A DNA stretch of 45,932 bases, from the NCBI GenBank assembly GCA_934167695.1, contig CAKPLP010000010.1, forward strand, positions 1-45,932. The letters are read 5' to 3'. The stretch comes from an uncultured Bacilli bacterium. GTDB taxonomy: Bacteria > Bacillota_I > Bacilli_A > RF39 > UBA660. A program made the position numbers and the translations under genes. Below, one piece after another: positions 1 to 8,398 of the stretch (position 1 is the first letter of the stretch; every line of letters begins with the position of its first letter). The notes below the pieces were generated by a model. That model did no database searches, was not told the origin of the DNA, and worked only from the letters and a program-made list of their open reading frames with translations.

Positions 1-159
1 TTTAGAATGAACATTACTTCGATTATAAACACAATTATTCATATTAAGTTTTTTATTTTTTTTATCATTATGACTTTCTATTTCTACTCTATAGTCACCT
101 TGAAGATTTATATTTCTAGTTGAATAGTTATAAAATTTTTTGATTTTTTCTAAAACACG

Positions 160-185
160 AAAAAATCAATCATTTCTGATTGATT
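160..185 (-). terminator. Intrinsic terminator of ssrA
   Basis: A perfect 9-bp stem (arms 164-172 and 177-185) closes a GAAA tetraloop on the minus strand and runs straight into six Ts. It lies about 40 bases downstream of the tmRNA 3' end, as expected for its transcription stop. Confidence 0.85.
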
Positions 186-224
186 CATATATATAAGTTC
201 GAATAGTTCGAACAGATTCGTCAA

Positions 225-601
225 TGGTGGAGATGAGGAGAATCGAACTCCTGTCCAAAAATACGACTACATAAATATCTACAAGTTTAGTTAACTAATT
301 AATCTTATATATTACAAAAGTAGTTAACGACCAAAATAATATACCAGCCTTAAAATTCATTCTAACTTCTAGGCAAAAGTTAGACATAACTTACCAAGAT
401 TAAACCCTAAACTATTCCGTAAGTAAAAATAGTAAAGAATTGCATTTCCTTATATTAGGCAAAGGCAACAGCTTGGTTAGTACCAAACATGTTTGCAAAT
501 GCGTTTTTAATTTTATTTGCGTTTATTTTTTGTTGTCTGTAACGTAGACATTCGACCTGCCATCTATGCTTCAATATTCCTGTCGAAACCATTGCATCCC
601 C
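225..601 (-). ncRNA. ssrA: tmRNA (transfer-messenger RNA)
   Basis: This is the ribosome-rescue RNA that works with SmpB on stalled ribosomes. The 5' end at 601 reads GGGGATGCAATGG, followed by the conserved segment with TTTCGACAGG and the ATAGATGGCAGGTCGAATGT block. The 3' end at 225 has the T-arm TTCGATTC and an encoded CCA. The seven bases of the 5' end pair with CATCTCC before the discriminator A and CCA (one G-T pair), forming the alanine-type acceptor stem. A tag reading frame lies at 455-520. A TATAAT box is 9 bases upstream and a GAAA-loop terminator follows. One-piece tmRNA, standard length (about 377 nt). The matching smpB is one gene upstream. Confidence 0.97.
455..520 (-). other. 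tmRNA proteolysis-tag reading frame
   Basis: Reading from the probable resume codon GCA at 520-518 (preceded by ATAAAC), the frame gives 21 residues starting ANKIKN, with FANMFG in the middle and ending QAVAFA, then TAA at 457-455. The tag is longer than the usual 10-15 residues and ends in AFA instead of the common LAA/VAA. From memory, mycoplasma tags are also long and end in FAFA. The resume codon is inferred from position and context. Confidence 0.8.
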
Positions 602-609
602 ATGACCAC

Positions 610-615
610 ATTATA
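610..615 (-). promoter_or_regulatory. -10 box of the ssrA promoter
   Basis: TATAAT on the minus strand, 8 bases before the mature 5' end of tmRNA. No good -35 is visible; the best upstream hexamer is AT-only. Confidence 0.55.
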
Positions 616-647
616 TCATACTTAAAACTTTTTTTAAAGTAAAACTA

Positions 648-1133
648 CTAATACCCTAAATAATCAAAAAGTTGATTAACATTTTTAGAATAAGTTTTAA
701 CAGTACTAACACTAATACAGGTATCATCAATTCTGGAATATATTGTATAAACATTTTTATTGCTTATTAAATATTTCTCATAACTATTACTCTTTTCCTT
801 TTTAATTATATTATTTTTACTTTTTAATCCATTAATTTCATTTTTTATAAACTCTTTAGACTTTTTTGTACTAGAAAATTTATAATAATAAACCTGATAA
901 TAATCCCCTACTGCCAACATAATCTTTTTATTATTATCACTAATATCAACAACGGCATAATCTTTATTACTCATTTTTTTACTAAAACTTTCAGCACTTA
1001 ATTCTTTTTTAGAACAACCAACTACAAATAAAAGAAGAAACAAAAAGAAAAAAACATAATTAATATTTATATTTAACTTCTTTTCTTGCTTCTCTTTGCA
1101 AATCCTTTTGTTTAATTGACTCTCTCTTATCAT
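648..1133 (-). CDS. Small predicted lipoprotein, unknown function
   Basis: About 161 residues. A lysine/arginine-rich start is followed by a phenylalanine/leucine-rich membrane segment ending in the lipobox LFVVGC, so the mature protein should be lipid-anchored at the cysteine on the outer face of the membrane. The rest is a hydrophilic lysine/serine/tyrosine-rich domain (KDYAVVDIS early, NVNQLFDYLGY at the end) that I do not recognise. I chose the ATG at 1133 (MIRESQ). A longer frame starts at 1166, and both overlap the end of smpB by more than 70 bases. No start exists in this frame after the smpB stop. An out-of-frame ATG at 1057 would enter the lipoprotein frame only if a run of seven Ts gained one base, so the true start is unsure. 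It sits between smpB and ssrA. Confidence 0.6.
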   Translation of the reverse strand: MIRESQLNKRICKEKQEKKLNININYVFFFLFLLLFVVGCSKKELSAESFSKKMSNKDYAVVDISDNNKKIMLAVGDYYQVYYYKFSSTKKSKEFIKNEINGLKSKNNIIKKEKSNSYEKYLISNKNVYTIYSRIDDTCISVSTVKTYSKNVNQLFDYLGY

Positions 1134-1500
1134 AATTTTTCTTACCACGACATACACCAATTTCAATTTTAACTTTATTTTTTACAAAATATAACTTTAA
1201 AGGAATTAGAGTTAATCCTTTTAACTTAACTTCATTATTTAGTTTCCTTATTTCATTTTTATGAAGCAAAAGCTTTCTTGTTCTTGTTTCATTCTCATTA
1301 AATATATTACCTTGTTCATAAGGTGAAATAAACATATTAAGAAGATAGACCTCATCATTTTTTATAAGACCATAACTATCCTTTAAATTACATTTACCAG
1401 CTCTAATAGACTTTACTTCAGTCCCTTTTAAAACTATACCACATTCATAAGTATCTTCTATAAAATAATTATGTTTTGCTTGTCTATTTAAAATTTCCAT
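1060..1500 (-). CDS. smpB: SsrA-binding protein SmpB
   Basis: Binds tmRNA and delivers it to stalled ribosomes in trans-translation. The 146-residue product has the family length and hallmarks: NRQAKHNYFIEDTYECGIVLKGTEVKSIR at the start (OB-fold), DSYGLIKNDEVYLLNMFISPYEQGN, RTRKLLLHKNEI, and the basic C-terminal tail with GKKNYDKRESIKQKD that folds in the mRNA channel. A strong ribosome site (AGAGGTGATTAA) precedes the ATG. It follows the capA-like gene by about 40 bases and probably belongs to the rnr-capA-smpB unit, as rnr-smpB in many Bacillota. Only the lipoprotein gene separates it from ssrA. Confidence 0.97.
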   Translation of the reverse strand: MEILNRQAKHNYFIEDTYECGIVLKGTEVKSIRAGKCNLKDSYGLIKNDEVYLLNMFISPYEQGNIFNENETRTRKLLLHKNEIRKLNNEVKLKGLTLIPLKLYFVKNKVKIEIGVCRGKKNYDKRESIKQKDLQREARKEVKYKY

Positions 1501-1540
1501 TTAATCACCTCTTTAATATTGCTAAAATTTATATACTCAT

Positions 1541-2743
1541 CTAACTATCACTCAAAGCCGAAACTTCCAATTCAGGAAATCTTGAAGTAATAACAGCCTT
1601 GTATTTTTCATAATAACTCATATAATTTGGCAAAATTGAACTATTTAACATACTATAAGGATAAACTTTAAAATTTCTTTTACCATAACTACTAGATTTA
1701 GTATATAACAACTCAGCCTTAGGATTTTCTATTTTTATACTGGATTCACCTTTAAAAACTGTTTTCTTCAAATTAACACTAACCATCAAACCAGTCAATC
1801 TTTCAGTACCTATCTGATCAGATATAAAATTACCCAAGGAATATATAACTAGAGTTCTTCCATTATTAATATATTCAATAGGTTCTACTACATGTGGATG
1901 AGTACCAATTATAATATCAACTCCTAAAGAAGATAAATAATTTGCTATTTCCGTTTGATTTTCACTAACATCTAATGAATATTCAATTCCCCAATGCATC
2001 GCAACTATAATAACATCAACTTTATCTCTGATACGTTCTATATCATTCTTAGCAAGTTCATCAGAATAAATATTATCTAAGTATTCTTTACCAACAGGTG
2101 GTACTAAGCCATTCGTCCAAGTAGTATAAGATAAAAATGCATACTTTATACCATTAATTTCTTTATACCTAACCATATCTCTATCTTCAAACGATGAATA
2201 ACTTCCTGCGGTGTAAACATTATTCTTAGAAGACCAATAATTAAGAGAATTTAAAACTCCTTGTTCATTTTTATCCATAGTATGATTAGTTGCCAAAGAA
2301 ACAAGATTAAAACCTGCATCTATAAAAGCATCACCTACTTCATAAGGAGAATTAAATCTAGGATAATTAGATAAACCAAGTTCAGTTCCACCCAATATAG
2401 TTTCTTGATTATAATAAGCCAAATCATAATTTTTTACTATAGGTTTTATATACTCCAACATTGGCTTAAAATCATAACTATTATTTACAACTCTAGCATC
2501 AGCATAAACAGAACTATGGATTAATGCATCACCAACCATAATCAAACTGGCATTATAAATTTTTTCCTTTTCTTGCGTTTGTTCTATTTTAGTAACCTTT
2601 TTCTTAGTATCATTACTATTACTTTTATTATATATATAATAACTCTCTAATATACCAGCCACTAAAAATAATATACCAACTATAAAAACTGCAATAATTA
2701 CTTTTCTTCCTGCATAATCCCCTTTAATTCTCCTACAGCGCAC
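1541..2743 (-). CDS. CapA/PgsA-family membrane-anchored metallophosphatase-like protein
   Basis: 400 residues: a short basic N-terminus, one membrane segment (about residues 13-36), a lysine-rich linker, then a PGA_cap domain (calcineurin-like fold). Visible family motifs are MVGDALIH, NQET, SLATNHTMD, VAMHWGIEY, IGTHPHVVEP and SLGNFISD, which supply the metal ligands. Relatives (CapA/PgsA) act in poly-gamma-glutamate synthesis or export, but many stand-alone copies have unknown roles, and no pgsB or pgsC is nearby. The start is a GTG, 3 bases after the rnr stop, with AGAAGG placed 8 bases before it inside the rnr end, implying coupled translation. Function as a capsule gene is not supported by context. 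Confidence 0.85.
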   Translation of the reverse strand: MRCRRIKGDYAGRKVIIAVFIVGILFLVAGILESYYIYNKSNSNDTKKKVTKIEQTQEKEKIYNASLIMVGDALIHSSVYADARVVNNSYDFKPMLEYIKPIVKNYDLAYYNQETILGGTELGLSNYPRFNSPYEVGDAFIDAGFNLVSLATNHTMDKNEQGVLNSLNYWSSKNNVYTAGSYSSFEDRDMVRYKEINGIKYAFLSYTTWTNGLVPPVGKEYLDNIYSDELAKNDIERIRDKVDVIIVAMHWGIEYSLDVSENQTEIANYLSSLGVDIIIGTHPHVVEPIEYINNGRTLVIYSLGNFISDQIGTERLTGLMVSVNLKKTVFKGESSIKIENPKAELLYTKSSSYGKRNFKVYPYSMLNSSILPNYMSYYEKYKAVITSRFPELEVSALSDS

Positions 2744-2746
2744 ACC

Positions 2747-4852
2747 TTAAACCTTCTTTACAATTTCAAAATCTATAGTCTTTTCTTGCTTTGAAGCTCT
2801 AATAACTCTTACTAGAACACGATCACCAATTGTATATTTAATATGAGTTCTTTCACCAACTAGAGTCATTCTTTCCTCATCATAATTAAAGAAATCCTTC
2901 ATATCCTTTATTGGAACTAATCCTTCTATCAAATTATCAAGTTCAACAAACATTCCAAAACTCATTACAGAAGATATCATTCCTTCAAACTCTTCACCTA
3001 TATGTTTTTCCATGTATTCAGCCATTTTCATGTCATCAACTTCACGTTCACAATCTATACTAGCTCTTTCTCTAGATGAAGAATGTTCACTAATATATAC
3101 TAGTTTATCCTCCCAATGACTAATAGTATTATCATCAAGATTATGTTTAAATAAATATGTTCTAAGAAGACGATGAACAGTTGTATCAGGATAACGTCTA
3201 ATAGGAGAAGTAAAATGAGTATAACATTTACTAGCAAGACCAAAATGTCCTAAATTAATAGGTTTATATACAGCCTTTTGCATACTTCGTAATAATAAAG
3301 AAGATAATATCTTAAATTCAGGTTTATCATCCAACATTCTAATAATCTTTTGGATTGTTTTAGGACTATTATCCTTCAAATTACCATTAAATTGATAACC
3401 TAATGTTTGAATATAATTTAAAAAACTTCTAATTTTTTCCTCTTTTGGAACTTCATGGACTCTATATATAAATGGTAAATTCATAAAATATATATGAGTA
3501 GCAACACATTCATTAGCAGCAATCATAAAATCCTCTATTAACATTTCACCAGTTCCTCTATCACGTAAAACAACATCATAAGGTATTCCTTGTGAATCAA
3601 CTAAAACCTTTGCTTCATCAACTTCAAAATCTATATATCCACGTTCTTCTTTCATTTTACGAAGAATTTTTGCCAATTCATTCATACATCTCAAACTTTC
3701 TGCAAATTCTTCATAACCTTCTGGAATTACATTTTTTTCTAATATGCTATTAACATTCTTATATGTCATTTGTTTTCTAGAACGAATCACACTTTCAAAA
3801 ATTTCATAATCAACCTGTTTACCCTTGCCATCAAATTCCATAACACAACTAATTGCTAATCTATCAACACCGGGATTTAAAGAACAAATTCCATTAGAAA
3901 GTTCATGAGGAAGCATAGGAATAACTCTATCTACTAAATAAACAGAAGTTCCTCTCTCCATTGCTTCATTATCAAGAGGAGATCCTTCTTTTACATAATA
4001 ACTAACATCAGCAATATGCACTCCTAACTTATAATGACCATTATTTAATCTCTCAATCGAAACAGCATCATCAATATCTTTAGTATCATCACCATCTATT
4101 GTAAAAATCATTTCATTTCTTAAATCTCGTCTACCATTAAATTCACTTTCAGATACACTATTAGGAATATTTTTAACTTCTTCTTTTACATCTTGAGGAA
4201 ATTCTACTTGTATATTATATTTTTTTACTACTGATAAAATATCAACACCGGGATCATTCTTGTGACCAATTATTTCAATAACTTCACCTTGATATCTACC
4301 ATGATTATCCAACTTTTTACCAAGTTTTACGACAACTTTATGTCCATCAACAGCATTCATTGCTAAATTAATAGGAACTTCTATTTTTAATTTTACTTTT
4401 TTCTCATCTAAAGTAACATATCCAATGTCACCATTAAAATTAATTTCCCCGACAAAAGTTTCTTTTTCTCTTTTTAAAATCTTAACTACTCTTCCCTCAA
4501 GTCTAGGCATACTCTTTTTACTAGTTATTTCAACTAAAACAATATCATCATGAATAGCACCATTCATATTATCTTGATTAATATAGACATCTCTATCATC
4601 ATTGTCAATATCAACAAAACCAAAACCTTTTTTATTGGCTCTCATAATTCCTCTTTTTAAATGAGAATCACTAAGCATCATATATTTATCCTTATTAGAA
4701 TGATATATAATAGCTTCCTTTTCCAAATCATTTAAAGTTTGTTCCATTTCCATTATTTCATCTGCATCAAGTAAATTTAATTTCTCCTCTAATTCATATA
4801 AATTAAGAGCTTTATCACTTTTTTCTAATATACTGATAATTTTATCTTTCAT
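2747..4852 (-). CDS. rnr: Ribonuclease R (3'-5' exoribonuclease)
   Basis: Processive 3'-5' exonuclease of the RNase II/R family that degrades structured RNA, including non-stop mRNAs released by trans-translation. The 701 residues contain, in order, a winged-helix N-terminus (1-60), a cold-shock-like OB domain (KKGFGFVDID near 75), the RNB catalytic domain (about 240-570) with the acidic cluster DGDDTKDIDDAVSI and the HFTSPIRRYPD motif, and a C-terminal S1 domain (about 620-700, GMISSVMSFGMFVEL). It lacks the long lysine-rich tail of E. coli RNase R. Linked to capA-like and smpB downstream; rnr next to smpB is common in Bacillota. An AGAAGGTG ribosome site precedes the ATG. Confidence 0.97.
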   Translation of the reverse strand: MKDKIISILEKSDKALNLYELEEKLNLLDADEIMEMEQTLNDLEKEAIIYHSNKDKYMMLSDSHLKRGIMRANKKGFGFVDIDNDDRDVYINQDNMNGAIHDDIVLVEITSKKSMPRLEGRVVKILKREKETFVGEINFNGDIGYVTLDEKKVKLKIEVPINLAMNAVDGHKVVVKLGKKLDNHGRYQGEVIEIIGHKNDPGVDILSVVKKYNIQVEFPQDVKEEVKNIPNSVSESEFNGRRDLRNEMIFTIDGDDTKDIDDAVSIERLNNGHYKLGVHIADVSYYVKEGSPLDNEAMERGTSVYLVDRVIPMLPHELSNGICSLNPGVDRLAISCVMEFDGKGKQVDYEIFESVIRSRKQMTYKNVNSILEKNVIPEGYEEFAESLRCMNELAKILRKMKEERGYIDFEVDEAKVLVDSQGIPYDVVLRDRGTGEMLIEDFMIAANECVATHIYFMNLPFIYRVHEVPKEEKIRSFLNYIQTLGYQFNGNLKDNSPKTIQKIIRMLDDKPEFKILSSLLLRSMQKAVYKPINLGHFGLASKCYTHFTSPIRRYPDTTVHRLLRTYLFKHNLDDNTISHWEDKLVYISEHSSSRERASIDCEREVDDMKMAEYMEKHIGEEFEGMISSVMSFGMFVELDNLIEGLVPIKDMKDFFNYDEERMTLVGERTHIKYTIGDRVLVRVIRASKQEKTIDFEIVKKV

Positions 4853-4898
4853 ATATTCACCTTCTCATATATTATATCAAATATAATAACAAAAACAA

Positions 4899-4931
4899 AT
4901 AAAAAATAGACTATTTATAATATAGCCTATT
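4899..4931 (-). terminator. Intrinsic terminator after the 161-residue gene
   Basis: Arms 4905-4914 and 4922-4931 form a 10-bp stem (one G-T pair) followed on the minus strand by a run of Ts. It overlaps the TAG stop of the upstream gene and separates it from rnr. Confidence 0.75.
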
Positions 4932-5412
4932 CATCATCAAAAAATCTCTTTTTTAATAATTGTTTCTTTGCATATTCAAAACCTATTATTGGTTTAACTA
5001 AATTAATATCAATTAATTCTGGATTAAAAAAATTCTGTATATTTTGTTCATATTGTTCAAAAGAGTAATCTGCTAAACATTCTGGATCAACTTGATTTCT
5101 CTTCAAAACTTCCTTAGAATTACCATATAGTTTAATACCAGACATTATCTCTTTAGCACATTTATCATTTCCCACTGCAATTAAAAAAGCAGGAAGATTA
5201 AGTTTATTATAAAATTTAATTATTTTTCTTTTATAATCATCATATTCATATTTATCATAAATTACTCCAACATTACTTCTAATAAAATTACCTCTAACAT
5301 CCATTTCTGTTAGTTTTGGAAAATAATAATCTGCATAATCATACAAAGATATTTTACGATTCATATAAATATTTTTATCAACAGTTGAAATTATATAATA
5401 TTTTTTTTGCAT
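4927..5412 (-). CDS. Unknown soluble protein, 161 residues
   Basis: Not recognised. A hydrophilic, tyrosine- and lysine-rich protein without signal peptide or membrane segment. It starts MQKKYYIISTVDKNIYMNRK and contains PAFLIAVGNDKCAKEIMSGIKLYG and DPECLADYSFEQYEQNIQNFF. The start lies 5 bases after the secG stop, so it is probably co-transcribed and translationally coupled with secG; a terminator follows at once. Length, codon use and spacing look like a real gene. The gene is not part of the B. subtilis secG neighbourhood. Confidence 0.75.
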   Translation of the reverse strand: MQKKYYIISTVDKNIYMNRKISLYDYADYYFPKLTEMDVRGNFIRSNVGVIYDKYEYDDYKRKIIKFYNKLNLPAFLIAVGNDKCAKEIMSGIKLYGNSKEVLKRNQVDPECLADYSFEQYEQNIQNFFNPELIDINLVKPIIGFEYAKKQLLKKRFFDDE

Positions 5413-5417
5413 AACTA

Positions 5418-5630
5418 TTAAAATGAAGCAATTAAACTTATAATAAAGAAAATAAGACCAAGAGTTAGGGTAATACGACTAATTACAAGTTCGCTTCCTC
5501 TTTCCTTTCTTTTACTAAATAAATCTGAATTTCCACCAGAAATTATTTGAGATGGTCCATCAGCCTTTCCGCTTTGTAATAAAACTAATATAATTAATAA
5601 AATTGAAATAATTAATAAAAATGTTTTCAT
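5418..5630 (-). CDS. secG: Preprotein translocase subunit SecG
   Basis: Accessory subunit of the SecYEG protein-export channel. 70 residues with two membrane segments (about 2-19 and 50-69) joined by a short loop containing the family pattern LLQSGKADGPSQIISGGNSDLFSKRK. Preceded by GGAGGAATATC, and by a promoter of its own (5658-5686). It follows eno, while in B. subtilis secG also sits near eno and rnr-smpB, so the eno-secG-rnr-smpB-ssrA order is conserved here with insertions. Confidence 0.95.
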   Translation of the reverse strand: MKTFLLIISILLIILVLLQSGKADGPSQIISGGNSDLFSKRKERGSELVISRITLTLGLIFFIISLIASF

Positions 5631-5657
5631 GATATTCCTCCAATTAAAACTAGTAAT

Positions 5658-5686
5658 ATTCTACCATAAAATATAGATAAAATCAA
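5658..5686 (-). promoter_or_regulatory. Promoter of secG
   Basis: TTGATT at 5686-5681 and TAGAAT at 5663-5658 with 17 bases between, 28 bases before the secG ATG. Confidence 0.65.
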
Positions 5687-5702
5687 TTATATTAAGCTTT
5701 CT

Positions 5703-5737
5703 ATAATAAAAAAAAGAAAAACTATTGTAATTTTTCT
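5703..5737 (-). terminator. Intrinsic terminator of eno
   Basis: A 7-bp AT-rich stem (5715-5721 with 5731-5737) followed on the minus strand by eight Ts; the loop holds the TAG stop of eno. Weak stem but a good T tract. Confidence 0.65.
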
Positions 5738-6945
5738 TCTATTCTCATTAATTGATTATATTTACACATTCTATCTGTTCTAGACATTGAACCGGTTTTA
5801 ATTTGACCAAGATCTAAGCCAACAGCTAAATCAGCTATAGTAGTATCTTCTGTTTCACCACTTCTATGTGAAATAATCGTTTTATATCCATGACTTTTTG
5901 CAAGTTCAATAGTTTCAAGAGTTTCAGTTATAGTACCTATTTGATTTACTTTTAAAAGAATTGCATTACCAGCACCCATATCTATACCTTTTTGTAAACA
6001 CTCTTTATTAGTAACAAATAAATCATCACCAACTAATTGTACTCTATCACCAATCTCTTTTGTAACCTTACTAAATCCTTCCCAATCATTTTCATCTACA
6101 GCATCTTCTATAGAAATAATAGGATATGTATCAATTAATTCTTTATAATAATCAATTAACTCATCAGTACTTAAAGATTTACCTTCACCTTTTAGATTGT
6201 ATTTTCCATCTTCATAAAATTCACTAGCAGCAACATCAATAGCATAACATACATCTTTTCCGGGAACGTATCCAGCCTTTTCAACAGCCTCTGTAATTAA
6301 AGCAAAACCTTCTTTATTATTTGAAAGATTTGGAGCAAAACCACCTTCATCACCAACACCAGTTGAATATCCCTTTTCATTTAAAACCTTTTTTAAACTA
6401 TGGAATATTTCAGCACCTACTCTAATTCTTTCATGAATACTATCTCTTTGTGGAATAATCATATACTCTTGAAAATCCAAACTATTATCAGCATGAGCAC
6501 CACCATTTATAATATTCATCATAGGAACAGGTAAACTTCTTCCATTTCCTATATACTCATATAATTCCATACCTTTACTCATTGCTGCAGCTTTTAATAC
6601 AGCCATACTGATACCTAAAATAGCATTAGCACCATATTTACTTTTTGTTTTAGTACCATCTGCTTCAATCATTTTATAATCAATAGCTTTCTGATCATAA
6701 ACATCCATACCAACAATTAATTCTTTCAATGGACCATTAACATTATTAACAGCATTTAATACACCTTTACCATTAAATCTTGATCCACCATCTCTCATTT
6801 CTAAAGCTTCTCTTTCTCCAGTAGAAGCACCACTAGGAACAGCAGCACGAGCCATAATTCCATTTTCTAAATATACATCAACCTCAACAGTTGGATTACC
6901 TCTTGAATCTAAAATTTCACGACCAATTATATTTTCAATCTTCAT
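5722..6945 (-). CDS. eno: Enolase
   Basis: Converts 2-phosphoglycerate to phosphoenolpyruvate in glycolysis. Motifs: REILDSRGNPTVEV, VPSGASTGEREALE, the catalytic-loop region NGGAHADN, VGDEGGFAPN, metal-ligand segments YAIDVAASEFY, SIEDAVDENDW and VGDDLFVTN, the active-site lysine in LLKVNQIGT, and ISHRSGETEDTTIADLAV. I start at the ATG at 6945 (MKIENIIG) because AAGGAG lies at the right distance; the ATG 18 bases upstream lies inside the end of murD. That gives 407 residues, about 20 fewer than usual: the protein stops at LMRIEEKLQ, so the usual C-terminal tail is missing while all catalytic parts are present. Confidence 0.97.
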   Translation of the reverse strand: MKIENIIGREILDSRGNPTVEVDVYLENGIMARAAVPSGASTGEREALEMRDGGSRFNGKGVLNAVNNVNGPLKELIVGMDVYDQKAIDYKMIEADGTKTKSKYGANAILGISMAVLKAAAMSKGMELYEYIGNGRSLPVPMMNIINGGAHADNSLDFQEYMIIPQRDSIHERIRVGAEIFHSLKKVLNEKGYSTGVGDEGGFAPNLSNNKEGFALITEAVEKAGYVPGKDVCYAIDVAASEFYEDGKYNLKGEGKSLSTDELIDYYKELIDTYPIISIEDAVDENDWEGFSKVTKEIGDRVQLVGDDLFVTNKECLQKGIDMGAGNAILLKVNQIGTITETLETIELAKSHGYKTIISHRSGETEDTTIADLAVGLDLGQIKTGSMSRTDRMCKYNQLMRIEEKLQ

Positions 6946-6946
6946 A

Positions 6947-8308
6947 TTATTCTCCTTTTTCATTTTTCATATTATTTACTAAATCCTTAAATTCTTTACC
7001 TCTTATCTCACATTCTTTATATTGATCCCAAGAAGCCGATGCAGGACTTAATAAAACTATATCATCACCGACAACTAAATTTTTAATTTTATCAAATCCA
7101 TCTTTAAGATGTTCATATATATATGTATCAATACCAATTTTTTCACCAAACTCTAAAACTCTTTGTCTACATTGACCTATTCCTATTATCACTTTTACAT
7201 TTTTCATATAAGGAGTCAGTTCATCAAAATTTTGACCCCTTTCTAATCCACCTAAAATAATAATTGTAGGTTTATCAAAAGACGATAAAGCTATTTGAGT
7301 ACATTTAATATTAGTAGCCTCTGTATCATTATAATATTTTGTACCATTAATATTATCAACATACTCAAGTCTATGTTCAACACCTTTAAAATCACCAATA
7401 ACACGATTAATAATTTCATTTGACACATCAAATTGCTTACTAATCATAATAGCACCCATGCAATTTTCTAAATTATGTACTCCGGGTATTTTTACATTAT
7501 CTATATCCATAACCTTCTCACCATAATAATAAATTGCATCATCACTTAAATAACATCCATTTATTTCTTTTTTACTTGAAAAATATAATACATTAGATTT
7601 AATATCTTTTAATTCATCCATCACATCTTTATTTTCCATATTTAATATAGCGATATCATCTTTATTTTGATTTCTAAACATTTTAGACTTTACATATTTA
7701 TAATTCTCATAACTTTTCAAAAAGTCAATATGTGCAGGACTATAATTAGTTATTAAAGCAATATGAGGTTTAAACTTAACAAAATTTTCACTTTGTTGAC
7801 AACTAACCTCCATTACAATAATATCATTTGATTTTAAATCATCCAATATCCCACATAATGGATAACCAATATTACCAGCTAAATGAACTCTATCCCCAAA
7901 AGCCTCATGTAAAATATTATAAGTAATCGTCGTTGTTGTTGTTTTACCATTAGTACCTGTTATACCAATTAAAACTACATCATCAGGTAATAACTGATAA
8001 GCTATTTCTGCTTCATTCACAACTTCCACACCAAGTTCTTTAGCTTTCAAAACATATTTATGATCTATTGGTATACCCGGATTTTTTACTAAATAATCAT
8101 AAGTATTATCTAATAAATCATCAGGATGAGAACCAAAGACAAGTTCAACACCTAAACCTCTTAATTCTTCAACTTGATCAGAATTTTGTTTATCTTCTTC
8201 CTTTCCATCATTTAAAACAATTTGATTGCCTCTTTTTGATAAATACTTAGCAATAGCATAACCACTTCTCGCCATTCCTAGTACTAATATTTTTTTATCT
8301 TGAAACAT
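6947..8308 (-). CDS. murD: UDP-N-acetylmuramoylalanine--D-glutamate ligase MurD
   Basis: Adds D-glutamate to UDP-MurNAc-L-alanine in cytoplasmic peptidoglycan precursor synthesis. About 453 residues: an N-terminal Rossmann-like domain (KKILVLGMARSGYAIAKYL), the central Mur ligase ATPase domain with the P-loop GITGTNGKTTTTT, EVSCQQSENF, NYSPAHIDFLKSYENY, and the C-terminal domain with YYNDTEATNIKCTQIALSSF and LLSPASASWDQYKECEIRGKEF. The ATG at 8308 is chosen because AGGTGA lies just upstream; a GTG at 8317 is part of that ribosome site. It sits alone, outside any dcw cluster, next to eno and divergent from the femAB-like gene. Its end is 1 base from the eno start. Confidence 0.97.
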   Translation of the reverse strand: MFQDKKILVLGMARSGYAIAKYLSKRGNQIVLNDGKEEDKQNSDQVEELRGLGVELVFGSHPDDLLDNTYDYLVKNPGIPIDHKYVLKAKELGVEVVNEAEIAYQLLPDDVVLIGITGTNGKTTTTTITYNILHEAFGDRVHLAGNIGYPLCGILDDLKSNDIIVMEVSCQQSENFVKFKPHIALITNYSPAHIDFLKSYENYKYVKSKMFRNQNKDDIAILNMENKDVMDELKDIKSNVLYFSSKKEINGCYLSDDAIYYYGEKVMDIDNVKIPGVHNLENCMGAIMISKQFDVSNEIINRVIGDFKGVEHRLEYVDNINGTKYYNDTEATNIKCTQIALSSFDKPTIIILGGLERGQNFDELTPYMKNVKVIIGIGQCRQRVLEFGEKIGIDTYIYEHLKDGFDKIKNLVVGDDIVLLSPASASWDQYKECEIRGKEFKDLVNNMKNEKGE

Positions 8309-8325
8309 TTTCTTCACCTATTAAT

Positions 8326-8374
8326 ATTATACTACAATTATTCTATTTTCAAAACATTAATATAATGATATAAT
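8326..8374. promoter_or_regulatory. Divergent promoter region of murD and the femAB-like gene
   Basis: On the minus strand TATAAT at 8331-8326 lies 17 bases from TTTTGA (8354-8349), just upstream of murD. On the plus strand TATAAT at 8361-8366 and again at 8369-8374 lies 25-38 bases before the femAB-like ATG; its -35 is poor. Both cell-wall genes are therefore fired from one 90-base gap. Confidence 0.55.
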
Positions 8375-8398
8375 TAAAAAAGTAAAAGGAGGATAAAT

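Noticed and set aside
1..165. Minus-strand frame open from about 166 to the left edge (and a plus-strand frame of about 40 codons at 1-123)
   Set aside because: The minus frame has no ATG, GTG or TTG start before its middle, its upstream end lies in the ssrA terminator, and the plus frame is short and AT-driven. It might be a degraded or edge gene, but I cannot support one.
225..601. Phage attachment site at the 3' end of ssrA
   Set aside because: ssrA 3' ends often serve as att sites, but no integrase or duplicated end was seen in the short left flank.
8068..8250. Plus-strand frame of 60 codons over murD
   Set aside because: Shadow of murD in another frame; no ribosome site and no family pattern.
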